From: JABDIP01 sp965250245
GTDB taxonomy: Bacteria; Pseudomonadota; Alphaproteobacteria; DSM-16000; Inquilinaceae
Direction: 5' to 3'
DNA: 64,000 nt
Assembly (NCBI GenBank): GCA_965250245.1
Contig: OZ252296.1
Span: 310,001 to 374,000, forward strand
The notes below the pieces were generated by a model that saw nothing but the letters and a program-made list of their open reading frames with translations, was not told the origin of the DNA and made no database searches. Below, in pieces: positions 54,046-62,404 of this stretch. Each line of letters starts with the position of its first letter. Position 1 is the first letter of the stretch. A program made the position numbers and the translations under genes.

Positions 54046-54933
54046 ATGTCCGCTGCCGTCCGCCCCCGCCGCTCCGTCCTCTACATGCCGGGATCGAACG
54101 CCCGGGCGCTGGAGAAGGGGCGGAGCCTGCCGGCCGATGCCCTGATCCTGGACCTGGAGGACGCGGTCGCGCCGGACGCCAAGGCGGCGGCGCGGACCCA
54201 GGTGGCCGAGGCCGTGGCCCAGGGCGGCTACGGACATCGCGAAATCCTGATCCGGGTCAACGGCCCGGACTCCGACTGGGGCAATGACGACATCCAGGCG
54301 GTGGCGAAATCCGGCGCCGACGCGATCCTGCTGCCCAAGGTGGAGAGCGCCGCGGTGGTGCAGCGCATCGATGCCTGGCTGGCCGATCTCGGCGCCCCGG
54401 CCGACATGGCGCTGTGGTGCATGATCGAGACGCCCATGGGCGTGCTGAAGGCGGAGGAGATCGCCGCCGCCTCCGGTCGGCTGCGCGGCTTCGTCATGGG
54501 CACCTCGGATCTGGCCAAGGATCTGCACGCGGCCCACACGCCGATGCGGCTGCCGATGCTGACGGCGCTCGGCGTCGCCCTGCTGGCCGGCCGGGCCCAC
54601 GGGCTGACCCTGATCGACGGCGTGCATCTCGACCTCAACGACGATGCCGGGCTGGCGGACTCCTGCCGGCAGGGCGTGGAGCTCGGCTTCGACGGCAAGA
54701 GCCTGATCCACCCCAAGCAGGTCGCCGCCGCCAACGCCGCCTTCGCGCCATCGGAGACGGAGGTCGAGTTCTCCCGGCGCATCATCGCCGCCCATGCCGA
54801 GGCCGCGGCCGAGGGCAAGGGCGTCGTCGTCGTCGACGGCCGGCTGGTGGAAAACCTGCACGTGGAGAACGCCCAGCGCCTGGTCGCCCTGGCCGACGCC
54901 ATCGCGGCGATCGAGGCCGCTCCCGCAGACTGA
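54046..54933 (+). CDS. HpcH/HpaI aldolase/CoA ester lyase family protein
   Basis: 295 residues of the CitE-like branch, TIM barrels that cleave or form malyl-, citramalyl- or citryl-CoA. SVLYMPGSNARALEKG, LILDLEDAVAPDAK, ILIRVNGPDS, ILLPKVESA, MIETPMGVL, GTSDLAKDL and GFDGKSLIHPKQV are diagnostic; the metal-binding Glu/Asp are present. Full-length members of the malyl-CoA lyase group are slightly longer, so the exact substrate is uncertain. Confidence 0.9.
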   Translation: MSAAVRPRRSVLYMPGSNARALEKGRSLPADALILDLEDAVAPDAKAAARTQVAEAVAQGGYGHREILIRVNGPDSDWGNDDIQAVAKSGADAILLPKVESAAVVQRIDAWLADLGAPADMALWCMIETPMGVLKAEEIAAASGRLRGFVMGTSDLAKDLHAAHTPMRLPMLTALGVALLAGRAHGLTLIDGVHLDLNDDAGLADSCRQGVELGFDGKSLIHPKQVAAANAAFAPSETEVEFSRRIIAAHAEAAAEGKGVVVVDGRLVENLHVENAQRLVALADAIAAIEAAPAD

Positions 54934-55027
54934 CGTCGCATCCCTTGCGTCACCCGCCGCATCTTGCGGGCTCGTCAAATCGCAACACAAAATCTGGTTG
55001 CGTCGAGAGTCGGGGGCTGATAATAGA

Positions 55028-55109
55028 CTGAGGCGTCAGGGGCGAGGTTCGTGGGAACTTCACCGCGTGTGACAGGGCCGGAACCGCATCACACATCCTG
55101 ACGCCTCAG
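55028..55109. other. Structured inverted repeat, possible RNA element
   Basis: 13-bp perfect arms CTGAGGCGTCAGG (55028-55040) and CCTGACGCCTCAG (55097-55109) enclose two further foldable parts: a hairpin GGCGAGGTTC-GTGG-GAACTTCACC (nine of ten pairs) and a TGTGA...TCACA stem. Together they could form a three-way junction of 82 bases. No known riboswitch or RNA family was recognised. Confidence 0.5.
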
Positions 55110-55741
55110 GAGCCGGGCTGGCTCATCGCACACTTACTTTGTGACGGCTCACCCTCATCGGCACTGGCCTGCCGCTGGGGGCTTCGCCTTGGGCAGGACC
55201 GCCGAAGCGGTCCCGTCCGCAGCGAGCCGGCGGTCCCGGTCGGCGGATATCCGGCGACAGATATCCCCCATCCAAGACACCGGCATCCGGGCTTCATCCA
55301 ATCGCCCGATGCGCGCCGTTTGAGCCCTGACCGTTCCGGAACTCCCCAACCCGCGACCGAAGCCGCAAGTTCCGAAGAACCTTCGGGATTGGCGGCCGAA
55401 GCCGTTTCTCCCGGCCGAACCCGGTCCGAAGACCGACCCGACCCCGATCCGAGCCGCCAGTGGCGGCACATCCCGCGACCCGACCTCCGTCCGATTTCGA
55501 CATCCCCACCGAAGCGCGGATCCCGTCACCGGCCGGTCGCCCACCTGCCGGGTTCGAACCTTGCGGCTCTCTCCCCGCAGGCCGTCGCTCCTTCGATCCG
55601 TGCCCGACATCCGATCCGGAGACCCTCTGCCGCGCCCGCACCGCCTGATCGACGGGCCGTCACGCTGTCTGCGTGCGGTCTTCATATTCCGGTTTGGGTG
55701 TCTTCGTATCAATAAGAAAATATCAAGAAACTGCAATTTTC

Positions 55742-55790
55742 TGTGCATAAGTTTCAAAGCTATGCACAAAAGCTCCACGGTTTATCCACA
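55742..55790. promoter_or_regulatory. DnaA-box cluster
   Basis: Perfect boxes of the TTATNCACA form occur at 55742-55750 (TGTGCATAA, minus strand) and 55782-55790 (TTATCCACA), with a one-mismatch box CTATGCACA at 55760-55768. The first and third are inverted relative to each other. They follow an AT-rich stretch. DnaA binding is likely; whether this is an origin, a regulated promoter or a titration site is open. Confidence 0.6.
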
Positions 55791-55836
55791 GGCTTCGCCA
55801 GGTATTTCGCAAATCCAATTGCTTGCCGCAGGCCCG

Positions 55837-56616
55837 TCATCCGGACCGCCGGGCGGCAAAGCGCAAACGCACATAATCGGCGAACCAGTTTCCGCTCTCA
55901 TCGCACAGTACCGGGCGCAGCAGCGCCACGACCCGATCCCGCGCCGCGGTCCGCTTGGCGGCCGGCAACCGCGCGAGCACGGGCGCCGCCAGGGTGTCCA
56001 GCCACTTCTCCATGCCGCTGGGCAGCACCGTCGGTCGCGGGAAGATGACGATTTCGGTCACCTCGAAACCATGGCTCTCCAATCGGTCCCGGTAGGCCGC
56101 GGTGCTTGGGAAGTACCAGCTCGGGACCGTGTCCGGATCGACTCCCAGCTCATGCATCACCGAGGCCAACGCCACGACGACGGAGGCGACGTTGCCAAGC
56201 CCGCCGAACTCGCCGACGAAGCGGCCACCAGGCTTGAGCGCCCGGTGCACGCCGGCGATCACCGCATCGGCGTCCGGGATCCAGTGCAGGGCGGCGTTGG
56301 AAAAGACGGCGTCGAATTCGCCATCGTAGTCGAGGCGGGTTGCGTCCAGCTGCCGTGCCTCGATGCCGCGATACTGTGCGGCGGCAACCATATTGGCGGA
56401 GGCGTCGATGCCGACCACATCGGCTCCGGCCTCACGCAAGGTTTGGGTCAGTGATCCGTCGCCGCAGCCGAGATCGAGGATACGCTCGCCGGGCTTCGGC
56501 GCCAGGAGTGCGACGACGTCGCGGCCCAGCGCCGGGACGAAGCCCGCGTGGTCGCGGTAGCGTTCGGCGCTCCAGGCATCGTCGGACTGCCCGCTCGGAT
56601 CGTCGTCATCAGCCAT
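55837..56616 (-). CDS. Class I SAM-dependent methyltransferase
   Basis: 259 residues. ILDLGCGDGSLTQTLREAGADVVGIDASANMVAAA is the SAM site; FDAVFSNAALHWIPDADAVIAGVHRALKPGGRFVGEFGG resembles trans-aconitate methyltransferase-type enzymes. The C-terminal half includes FADYVRLRFAARRSG. The ATG at 56616 is chosen from a much longer frame. It is divergent from sdhC. Substrate not proven. Confidence 0.87.
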   Translation of the reverse strand: MADDDDPSGQSDDAWSAERYRDHAGFVPALGRDVVALLAPKPGERILDLGCGDGSLTQTLREAGADVVGIDASANMVAAAQYRGIEARQLDATRLDYDGEFDAVFSNAALHWIPDADAVIAGVHRALKPGGRFVGEFGGLGNVASVVVALASVMHELGVDPDTVPSWYFPSTAAYRDRLESHGFEVTEIVIFPRPTVLPSGMEKWLDTLAAPVLARLPAAKRTAARDRVVALLRPVLCDESGNWFADYVRLRFAARRSG

Positions 56617-56805
56617 GGAGTCTTCCGTCCCGATTCCCCTCCGCGTCATGGTCGCATAGCGCCCTAGGCCTTTGAAACCGCCGGTTTCATTGACTTGCCG
56701 GGACCGGCCGCGTACACCATTTTGCCTGTAACGCCGCGCCCTAGGCGGCATCCAATCTCTGCGGATACCCCGCAGACCCGCCCAGAATCCGTCGGGGAGC
56801 CCTGC

Positions 56806-57207
56806 ATGGCGAACACCGAGAACCGGCCCCTGTCGCCGCATATCCAGGTCTATCGGTGGCAGATCACCATGACCATGTCGATCCTGCACCGGGCGACGGG
56901 GATCGCGCTCTCGGTCGGCACCCTGTTGCTGGCCTATTGGCTGGTGGCCGCCGCCGCCGGGCCGGAGGCCTTCGCCACGGCGCAGGAGCTGGTCGGGTCC
57001 TGGTTCGGGCGCCTGCTGCTGTTCGGCTGGTCCTACGCCCTGTTCTATCACCTGTGCAACGGCATCCGGCATCTCGCCTGGGATGCCGGCTGGGGCTTCG
57101 AGCTCGGCACCATGGCCTCGACCGGCTGGTTCGTCGTCTTCGCCTCGATCCTGATGACCGTATTCGCCTGGGTGCTCGGCTACATGACCATGGGGTGGAC
57201 GCTATGA
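56806..57207 (+). CDS. sdhC: Succinate dehydrogenase cytochrome b556 subunit
   Basis: 133 residues, three helices, membrane anchor of complex II. RPLSPHIQVYRWQITMTMSILHRATGIAL is the SdhC signature, and FYHLCNGIRHLAWD carries the haem b histidine. GGGGAG precedes the ATG at 56806. The stop overlaps sdhD as ATGA. Confidence 0.95.
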   Translation: MANTENRPLSPHIQVYRWQITMTMSILHRATGIALSVGTLLLAYWLVAAAAGPEAFATAQELVGSWFGRLLLFGWSYALFYHLCNGIRHLAWDAGWGFELGTMASTGWFVVFASILMTVFAWVLGYMTMGWTL

Positions 57208-57584
57208 GCCTGCGCACGCCGGTTGCCCGCGCCCGCGGGCTGGGTTCCGCCAAGGAGGGCCTGCACCATTGGTGGGTCCAGCGGGTCAGCGCCGTCGCCC
57301 TGATCCCGCTCACCATCTGGTTCGTCGCCTCGATCGTGGGGTTGGCCGGCGCCGATCATGCCGCGGTCGCCGCCTGGATCGGCAACCCGGTCGTCGCGGT
57401 GCTGATGGTGCTGCTGGTGGCGGCCGCGCTCTACCATGCCCAGTTGGGTATGCAAGTGGTCTACGAGGACTATATCCATAGCCATTGGCTCAAGATCACC
57501 GCCGATGTCGGCACCAAGCTGGTCTCGCTGGTGCTGGGCGTGGCGACCATCTTCGCCATCCTGAAGATCGCTCTTGGAGGGTAG
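57204..57584 (+). CDS. sdhD: Succinate dehydrogenase hydrophobic anchor subunit
   Basis: 126 residues, three helices. GLGSAKEGLHHWWVQRVSAVALIPLTIWF and LYHAQLGMQVVYEDYIHSHWLK (haem histidine and quinone-site residues) are typical alphaproteobacterial SdhD. Its ATG overlaps sdhC. sdhA begins six bases after the stop. Confidence 0.95.
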   Translation: MSLRTPVARARGLGSAKEGLHHWWVQRVSAVALIPLTIWFVASIVGLAGADHAAVAAWIGNPVVAVLMVLLVAAALYHAQLGMQVVYEDYIHSHWLKITADVGTKLVSLVLGVATIFAILKIALGG

Positions 57585-57590
57585 CCGAGA

Positions 57591-59393
57591 ATGCCCGACG
57601 CATCCGCCGGCCCGGCCTACGAGATCATCGACCACACCTATGACGTCGTCGTCGTGGGCGCCGGGGGTGCGGGCCTGCGCGCCACCTTCGGCATGGCCGA
57701 GAAGGGGCTGAAGACGGCCAACATCACCAAGGTCTTCCCGACCCGCAGCCACACCGTGGCGGCCCAGGGCGGCGTCTCGGCCGCGCTCGGCAATATGGGC
57801 GAGGATGACTGGCGTTGGCACATGTACGACACCGTCAAGGGGTCGGACTGGCTGGGCGACCAGGACGCCATCGAATACATGTGCCGCGAGGCGGTTCCGG
57901 CGATCTACGAGCTGGAGCATTACGGCCTGCCCTTCAGCCGCACCAGCGACGGCCGCATCTACCAGCGCGCCTTCGGCGGCATGACCACCCATTTCGGCGA
58001 GGGCCAGGCCTACCGCACCTGCGCCGCCGCCGACCGCACCGGCCACGCCATGCTGCACACGCTCTACCAGCAGGCGCTGAAGCACGAGGCGGAGTTCTAT
58101 GTCGAGTACATCGCGCTCGACCTGATCATGGAGGACGGCGCCTGCCGCGGCGTGGTGTGCTGGAACCTCGATGACGGCACCATCCACCGCTTCCGCGCCC
58201 ATCTGGTGGTGCTGGCGACCGGCGGCTACGGCCGAACCTATTTCTCCTGCACCTCGGCCCATACCTGCACCGGCGACGGCAACGCCATGGTGGCGCGGGC
58301 CGGGCTGCCGCTGCAGGACATGGAGTTCGTGCAATTCCACCCCACCGGCATCTACGGCGCCGGCGTGCTGATCACCGAAGGGGTGCGGGGCGAGGGCGGC
58401 TACCTGACCAATTCCGAGGGCGAGCGCTTCATGGAGCGTTATGCGCCGTCAGCCAAGGACCTGGCCTCCCGCGACGTGGTCAGCCGATCCATGACCATCG
58501 AGATCCGCGAGGGCCGTGGCGTCGGCGACGGCAGCGACCACATCCACCTGCATCTGGAGCACCTGCCCGACGAGGTGATCCACGAGCGCCTGCCGGGCAT
58601 CGCGGAATCCGCCCGCATCTTCGCCGGCGTCGACGTGACCCGCGAGCCGATCCCGGTGCTGCCCACGGTGCACTACAACATGGGCGGCATCCCGACCAAC
58701 GTTCACACCGAGGTGGTCTGCCCGCGCGAGGGCGATCCCGACGCCGTGGTGACCGGCCTGATGGCCATCGGCGAGGCAGCCTGCGTCTCGGTGCACGGCG
58801 CCAACCGCCTGGGCTCCAACTCGCTGCTGGACCTGGTGGTCTTCGGCCGGGCCGCGGCGAACCGGGCGGCGGAGATCGTGACCCCGGGGTCGAGCCACAA
58901 GGACCTGCCGGCCGGCTCCGCCGATGCCGCCCTGGCCCGGCTCGACCGGGTCCGCCACGCCAAGCCGGAAATCCGCACCGCCGATCTCCGCCTGGAGATG
59001 CAGCGCACCATGCAGAACAACTGCGCGGTGTTCCGCACCGGCGAGATCCTGCAGGAAGGCGTCGACCGGATCGCCGAGAGCTGGGCCAAGCGCTCGGCCA
59101 TGGGGGTGGAAGACACCTCGATGATCTGGAACAGCGACTTGGTCGAGACCCTGGAGCTCGACAATCTGCTCTACCAGGCCGTCGCCACCCTGCACAGCGC
59201 CAACAACCGCGAGGAAAGCCGCGGCGCCCACGCCCGCGAGGACTTCGCCGAGCGCGACGACGAGAACTGGATGAAGCACTCCACCATCTGGATCCGGGAG
59301 ACCGGCGAGACCGAGATCGACTACCGCCCGGTCCACCTCAACCCGATGACCAACGACGTACAGTCCTTCCCGCCCAAGGCGCGGGTGTACTGA
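57591..59393 (+). CDS. sdhA: Succinate dehydrogenase flavoprotein subunit
   Basis: 600 residues carrying covalent FAD. VVVVGAGGAGLRATFGMAEKGLKTANITKVFPTRSHTVAAQGG holds the FAD-linking histidine; GEGQAYRTCAAADRTGHAML, VQFHPTGIYGAGVLITEGVRGEGG and HGANRLGSNSLLDLVVFGR follow. Complex II oxidises succinate to fumarate. Normally sdhB follows within a few tens of bases; here 440 bases intervene, filled by the GIY-YIG unit. Confidence 0.97.
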   Translation: MPDASAGPAYEIIDHTYDVVVVGAGGAGLRATFGMAEKGLKTANITKVFPTRSHTVAAQGGVSAALGNMGEDDWRWHMYDTVKGSDWLGDQDAIEYMCREAVPAIYELEHYGLPFSRTSDGRIYQRAFGGMTTHFGEGQAYRTCAAADRTGHAMLHTLYQQALKHEAEFYVEYIALDLIMEDGACRGVVCWNLDDGTIHRFRAHLVVLATGGYGRTYFSCTSAHTCTGDGNAMVARAGLPLQDMEFVQFHPTGIYGAGVLITEGVRGEGGYLTNSEGERFMERYAPSAKDLASRDVVSRSMTIEIREGRGVGDGSDHIHLHLEHLPDEVIHERLPGIAESARIFAGVDVTREPIPVLPTVHYNMGGIPTNVHTEVVCPREGDPDAVVTGLMAIGEAACVSVHGANRLGSNSLLDLVVFGRAAANRAAEIVTPGSSHKDLPAGSADAALARLDRVRHAKPEIRTADLRLEMQRTMQNNCAVFRTGEILQEGVDRIAESWAKRSAMGVEDTSMIWNSDLVETLELDNLLYQAVATLHSANNREESRGAHAREDFAERDDENWMKHSTIWIRETGETEIDYRPVHLNPMTNDVQSFPPKARVY

Positions 59394-59433
59394 GGGTGTC
59401 GCGTCGTTACGTCGTATTCTTGGGATATCCCCT

Positions 59434-59805
59434 AGCCGTCATTCCCGCGAAAGCGGGAATCCAGTCAAGTGGCCGATGAGGAGAAGCAGTTCTTTGTCTA
59501 TGTGCTCGCAAGCGCCCGAAACGGCACCCTCTATGTTGGCGTAACGTCAAATCTGGCCCGACGGATTTGGGAGCACAAATGCAAGGCGATCAAAGGTTTC
59601 ACAAGCAAGTACGGCGTCGACAGGCTGGTCCATTTCGAGCTCTTCGACAACGCGGAGGCCGCCATCTCCCGCGAGAAGGCGATCAAGAGGTGGAGAAGGT
59701 CGTGGAAGTTGGAGCTGATCGAGAAAGCCAACCCGGAGTGGGAGGACCTCTATGAGCGGATCAGTCGGTGATCCCTGGATTCCCGCTTTCGCGGGAATGA
59801 CGGCT
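59434..59805. mobile_element. 372-bp unit with perfect 31-bp terminal inverted repeats around a GIY-YIG gene
   Basis: Ends at 59434-59464 and 59775-59805 are exact reverse complements over 31 bases. Each holds a hairpin ATTCCCGC-GAAA-GCGGGAAT or its mirror. The GIY-YIG gene begins five bases after the left repeat and ends three bases before the right one, so the unit is only repeat-gene-repeat. No target-site duplication was found. It splits sdhA from sdhB. Mobility is inferred from this architecture and not proven. Confidence 0.68.
59469..59771 (+). CDS. GIY-YIG nuclease-domain protein
   Basis: A 100-residue single GIY-YIG domain of the short UPF0213/YhbQ-like class. FFVYVLASARNGTLYVGVTSNLARRIWEHK gives the VYV...YVG strands and the catalytic arginine, and AISREKAIKRWRRSWKLELIEKANP has the conserved glutamate. 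A GTG start is used. No DNA-binding extension is present, so specificity must come from the fold itself or from a partner. The active-site residues look intact. Confidence 0.9.
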   Translation: MADEEKQFFVYVLASARNGTLYVGVTSNLARRIWEHKCKAIKGFTSKYGVDRLVHFELFDNAEAAISREKAIKRWRRSWKLELIEKANPEWEDLYERISR

Positions 59806-59833
59806 GAGTTGGAGTTATCGTGTCGAGGTTCCG

Positions 59834-60613
59834 ATGGTTGAGTTAGCCCTACCCGCCAATTCCCGTGTGGGCAAAGGACAGGCGCATCGGGCGCCGGAGG
59901 GGGCGAAGCGGACGAAGACCTTCAAGGTCTATCGCTGGAGCCCGGATGACGGCCAGAACCCGCGGCTGGATAGCTTCGAGATCGATCTCGACCGCTGCGG
60001 GCCGATGGTCCTGGACGCCCTCATCCACATCAAGAACGACGTCGATGCCACGCTGACCTTCCGCCGCTCCTGCCGAGAGGGCATCTGCGGCTCCTGCGCC
60101 ATGAACATCGACGGCACCAACACCCTGGCGTGCCTGAAGCCGATCGACGAGGTGCGTGGCGCGGTCAAGGTCTATCCGCTGCCGCACATGCCGGTGGTCA
60201 AGGACCTGGTGCCGGACCTAACCCATGTCTACGCCCAGTACACCTCGATCAAACCCTGGCTGCAGGCCCAGTCGCCGGCGCCGCCGGACGGCGAGCGGCT
60301 GCAGAGCGAGGACGAGCGCCAGCAGCTTGACGGGCTGTACGAGTGCATCCTGTGCTTCTGCTGCTCGACGTCCTGCCCGAGCTATTGGTGGAACGGCGAC
60401 CGTTATCTGGGCCCGGCGATCCTGCTGCAGGCCTATCGCTGGCTGGCCGACAGCCGCGACGAGATGGCCGGCGAGCGGCTCGACGCGCTGGAAGACCCCT
60501 TCCGGCTCTACCGCTGCCACACCATCATGAACTGCACCAAGACCTGCCCCAAGGGCCTCAACCCGGCCAAGGCGATCGCCGAGATCAAGAAGCTGATCGT
60601 CGCGCGGACCTAG
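59834..60613 (+). CDS. sdhB: Succinate dehydrogenase iron-sulfur subunit
   Basis: 259 residues with three clusters: [2Fe-2S] in SCREGICGSCAMNIDGTNTLAC, and [4Fe-4S]/[3Fe-4S] in CILCFCCSTSCPSYWWN and CHTIMNCTKTCPKGLNP. It links the flavin to quinone. It follows the right repeat of the GIY-YIG unit by 28 bases, so its expression depends on read-through or on a promoter inside the unit. Confidence 0.96.
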   Translation: MVELALPANSRVGKGQAHRAPEGAKRTKTFKVYRWSPDDGQNPRLDSFEIDLDRCGPMVLDALIHIKNDVDATLTFRRSCREGICGSCAMNIDGTNTLACLKPIDEVRGAVKVYPLPHMPVVKDLVPDLTHVYAQYTSIKPWLQAQSPAPPDGERLQSEDERQQLDGLYECILCFCCSTSCPSYWWNGDRYLGPAILLQAYRWLADSRDEMAGERLDALEDPFRLYRCHTIMNCTKTCPKGLNPAKAIAEIKKLIVART

Positions 60614-60641
60614 ACGGTCCCGGCAGCGCTGGCGTTGCCAT

Positions 60642-60722
60642 CCTCACCCTTCGACAGGCTCAGGATGAAGTGTTCTTTGCGGCCAATTCAGTTCCTCATC
60701 CTGAGCTTGTCGAAGGGTGAGG
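60642..60722. repeat. Palindromic repeat after sdhB
   Basis: 27-bp arms at 60642-60668 and 60696-60722 match as inverted copies in 26 of 27 positions, with core CCTTCGACA(G/A)GCTCAGGATGA. The loop is 27 bases. It lies in the convergent gap between sdhB and the HerA-like gene and could act as a bidirectional terminator. Confidence 0.78.
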
Positions 60723-60751
60723 GCGGCTAAGCCAGGGCTGGCCTAGACCCG

Positions 60752-62386
60752 CTAGCCCCGCCGCTGCTTGCGCCAGCGCTCGATGGTGGCGCGGACGATG
60801 GCGTTGTCCTCCATGTCCCGGTCCCAGGAGTTGGAGAAGGACGCGGTGCCGCTCTTCGGCCGGTAGTTGTCCGGCAGATGGTCGAAGCAGACCCGGAAGG
60901 GCACCGACACGCCTTCGCCGACGACGATCGCCTCGGCATTGCGCAGGGAGGGCAGGGAGTCCATCAGGCCGATGGCGGATTCCGACATCGCGCCGCTGAC
61001 GAATTCCTGGTCCTTCTGGTTGCTCAGCCGCAGCGCGAAGATGGTGCTGCACTGGGACAGCATGCCCTGGGCCAGCTCCGCCGGCCGCTGGGTGACGACG
61101 CACAGCGACACACCGTATTTCCGGCCCTCCTTGGCGATCCGCGCCAAGGCCCGCTTGGTCGGCTCGAAGCCCTGGGTGGTCTCCATCGAGGCATAGCGAT
61201 GCGCCTCCTCGCAGACCAGCAGGGTCGGCGCGGCGCGCTCGTTCCACATGGCGAAGTCGAAGGTCATGCGGCAGAGCAGAGAGACCACCACGTTGAGGAT
61301 TTCCGACGGCACGCCGGAGAGGTCGAGGATGGTGATCGGCCGGCCATTGACCGGGATACGGAACAGCCGCGACAAGATCGTATCCATGTTGTCGCGGACC
61401 TGCAGGCCCGGGAACATGAACGAGAACCGGCGGTCGGCCTGCAGCGTGGCCAGGCGCGACTTGATCCGCTGGTAGGGGACGGTGTCCTCCGGCTGGTCGA
61501 GCTTGCCCAGCCGGTCGTCGATCATCCGGCCGACATCGGACAGGCGGTAGGGCAGCGGCGTGTCGACGGTGATGACGTCGGTCTCGCCGGCCTCCTTCTG
61601 GTACATGCGCTTGGCCTGCACCACCACTTCGCTGAGGATCGTGGACTCGCGCTCGGACTCGCGGCCGCCGAGGATGATCTCCTTGATCTCCTCGAAGTTC
61701 AGCAGCCAGTAGGGCAGCTCCAGATCGTCGGTGGTCACCAGCTCGGCGGCCTGGCCGAAGGCGCGGGAATACTCGTTGTGCGGGTCCAGCAGCAGCACGT
61801 GGCCGTTGGAATGCCGCGACAGGATGGCGCGCAGGATCAGCGCCACCGCGCAGGACTTGCCGGACCCGGTGGTGCCCAGGATCGCGAAGTGCTTGCCCAG
61901 CAGGTCGTCGGTGATAACGAAGGCCGGCAGCGACTTGTCCTGGTGCACCGAACCGACCCGCACGCAGGACACCGACGGCTTGGCATAGACCTTGGACAGA
62001 TCCTCGATGGTCGAGGAGTAGATCAGATCGCCCAGGGCCGGATGGTCGGAGACGCCGCGCTGGAAGGTGCTCAGGCCCCGCTCCGGCGTGCCGGCCGCCT
62101 CGCCCAGCAGCTCGACCTCCATGATCTTCAGTTCCTGGCCGTTCTCGCCGCCGGACGGGTCGGGGATGCTGAGCCCGGTGACCAGGCCGTAGGCCACCGA
62201 TTCCGGAAGGCGCATGGTCACCAGCGCGCCGATTTGCGGCACGAATTTGCGCATTTCCTTGTCGTTGGTCAGGGCGTCGTCGAGGACCGAGATCACCTGC
62301 GATCCGGCGACCGACACGATCCGCCCGAGCTTGATCGACTGCGCGGGCGTGGGGGCGGGTTGCGGCTGGGTAGCTTGATCCAACAT
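60752..62386 (-). CDS. HerA/DUF87-type ATPase
   Basis: 544 residues. An N-terminal HAS-barrel-like domain (KLGRIVSVAGSQVISVLDD) precedes a FtsK/HerA-class ATPase: Walker A ILGTTGSGKSCAVALIL (residues 171-178), LLLDPHNEYSRAF, and Walker B PTLLVCEEAHRYA. HerA proteins form hexameric DNA translocases, in archaea with NurA, and in bacteria often in defence or DNA-processing contexts. No nuclease partner is adjacent here. It follows the histidine kinase gene by 18 bases. Confidence 0.88.
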   Translation of the reverse strand: MLDQATQPQPAPTPAQSIKLGRIVSVAGSQVISVLDDALTNDKEMRKFVPQIGALVTMRLPESVAYGLVTGLSIPDPSGGENGQELKIMEVELLGEAAGTPERGLSTFQRGVSDHPALGDLIYSSTIEDLSKVYAKPSVSCVRVGSVHQDKSLPAFVITDDLLGKHFAILGTTGSGKSCAVALILRAILSRHSNGHVLLLDPHNEYSRAFGQAAELVTTDDLELPYWLLNFEEIKEIILGGRESERESTILSEVVVQAKRMYQKEAGETDVITVDTPLPYRLSDVGRMIDDRLGKLDQPEDTVPYQRIKSRLATLQADRRFSFMFPGLQVRDNMDTILSRLFRIPVNGRPITILDLSGVPSEILNVVVSLLCRMTFDFAMWNERAAPTLLVCEEAHRYASMETTQGFEPTKRALARIAKEGRKYGVSLCVVTQRPAELAQGMLSQCSTIFALRLSNQKDQEFVSGAMSESAIGLMDSLPSLRNAEAIVVGEGVSVPFRVCFDHLPDNYRPKSGTASFSNSWDRDMEDNAIVRATIERWRKQRRG

Positions 62387-62404
62387 ATCACTGCACTCGA
62401 ATAG

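Larger units (their letters stand above)
54934..55836. other. Gene-free region with structured repeat and DnaA boxes
   Basis: 903 bases with no convincing gene. It contains the structured inverted repeat at 55028-55109, a long C-rich (plus-strand) middle part at about 55320-55660, an AT-rich stretch at 55680-55745 and the DnaA-box cluster at 55742-55790. Frames of 130-207 codons exist but have Arg/Pro/Gly-rich, noncoding-looking content. Confidence 0.65.

Noticed and set aside
55548..55561. GGGTTCGAACC resembling a tRNA T-arm
   Set aside because: The flanking bases do not form a T stem and no acceptor, D or anticodon arms could be built on either strand.
55155..55778. 207-codon minus-strand frame in the gene-free region
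   Set aside because: Arg/Gly-rich content, no ribosome-binding site, and it covers the DnaA boxes and AT-rich stretch.
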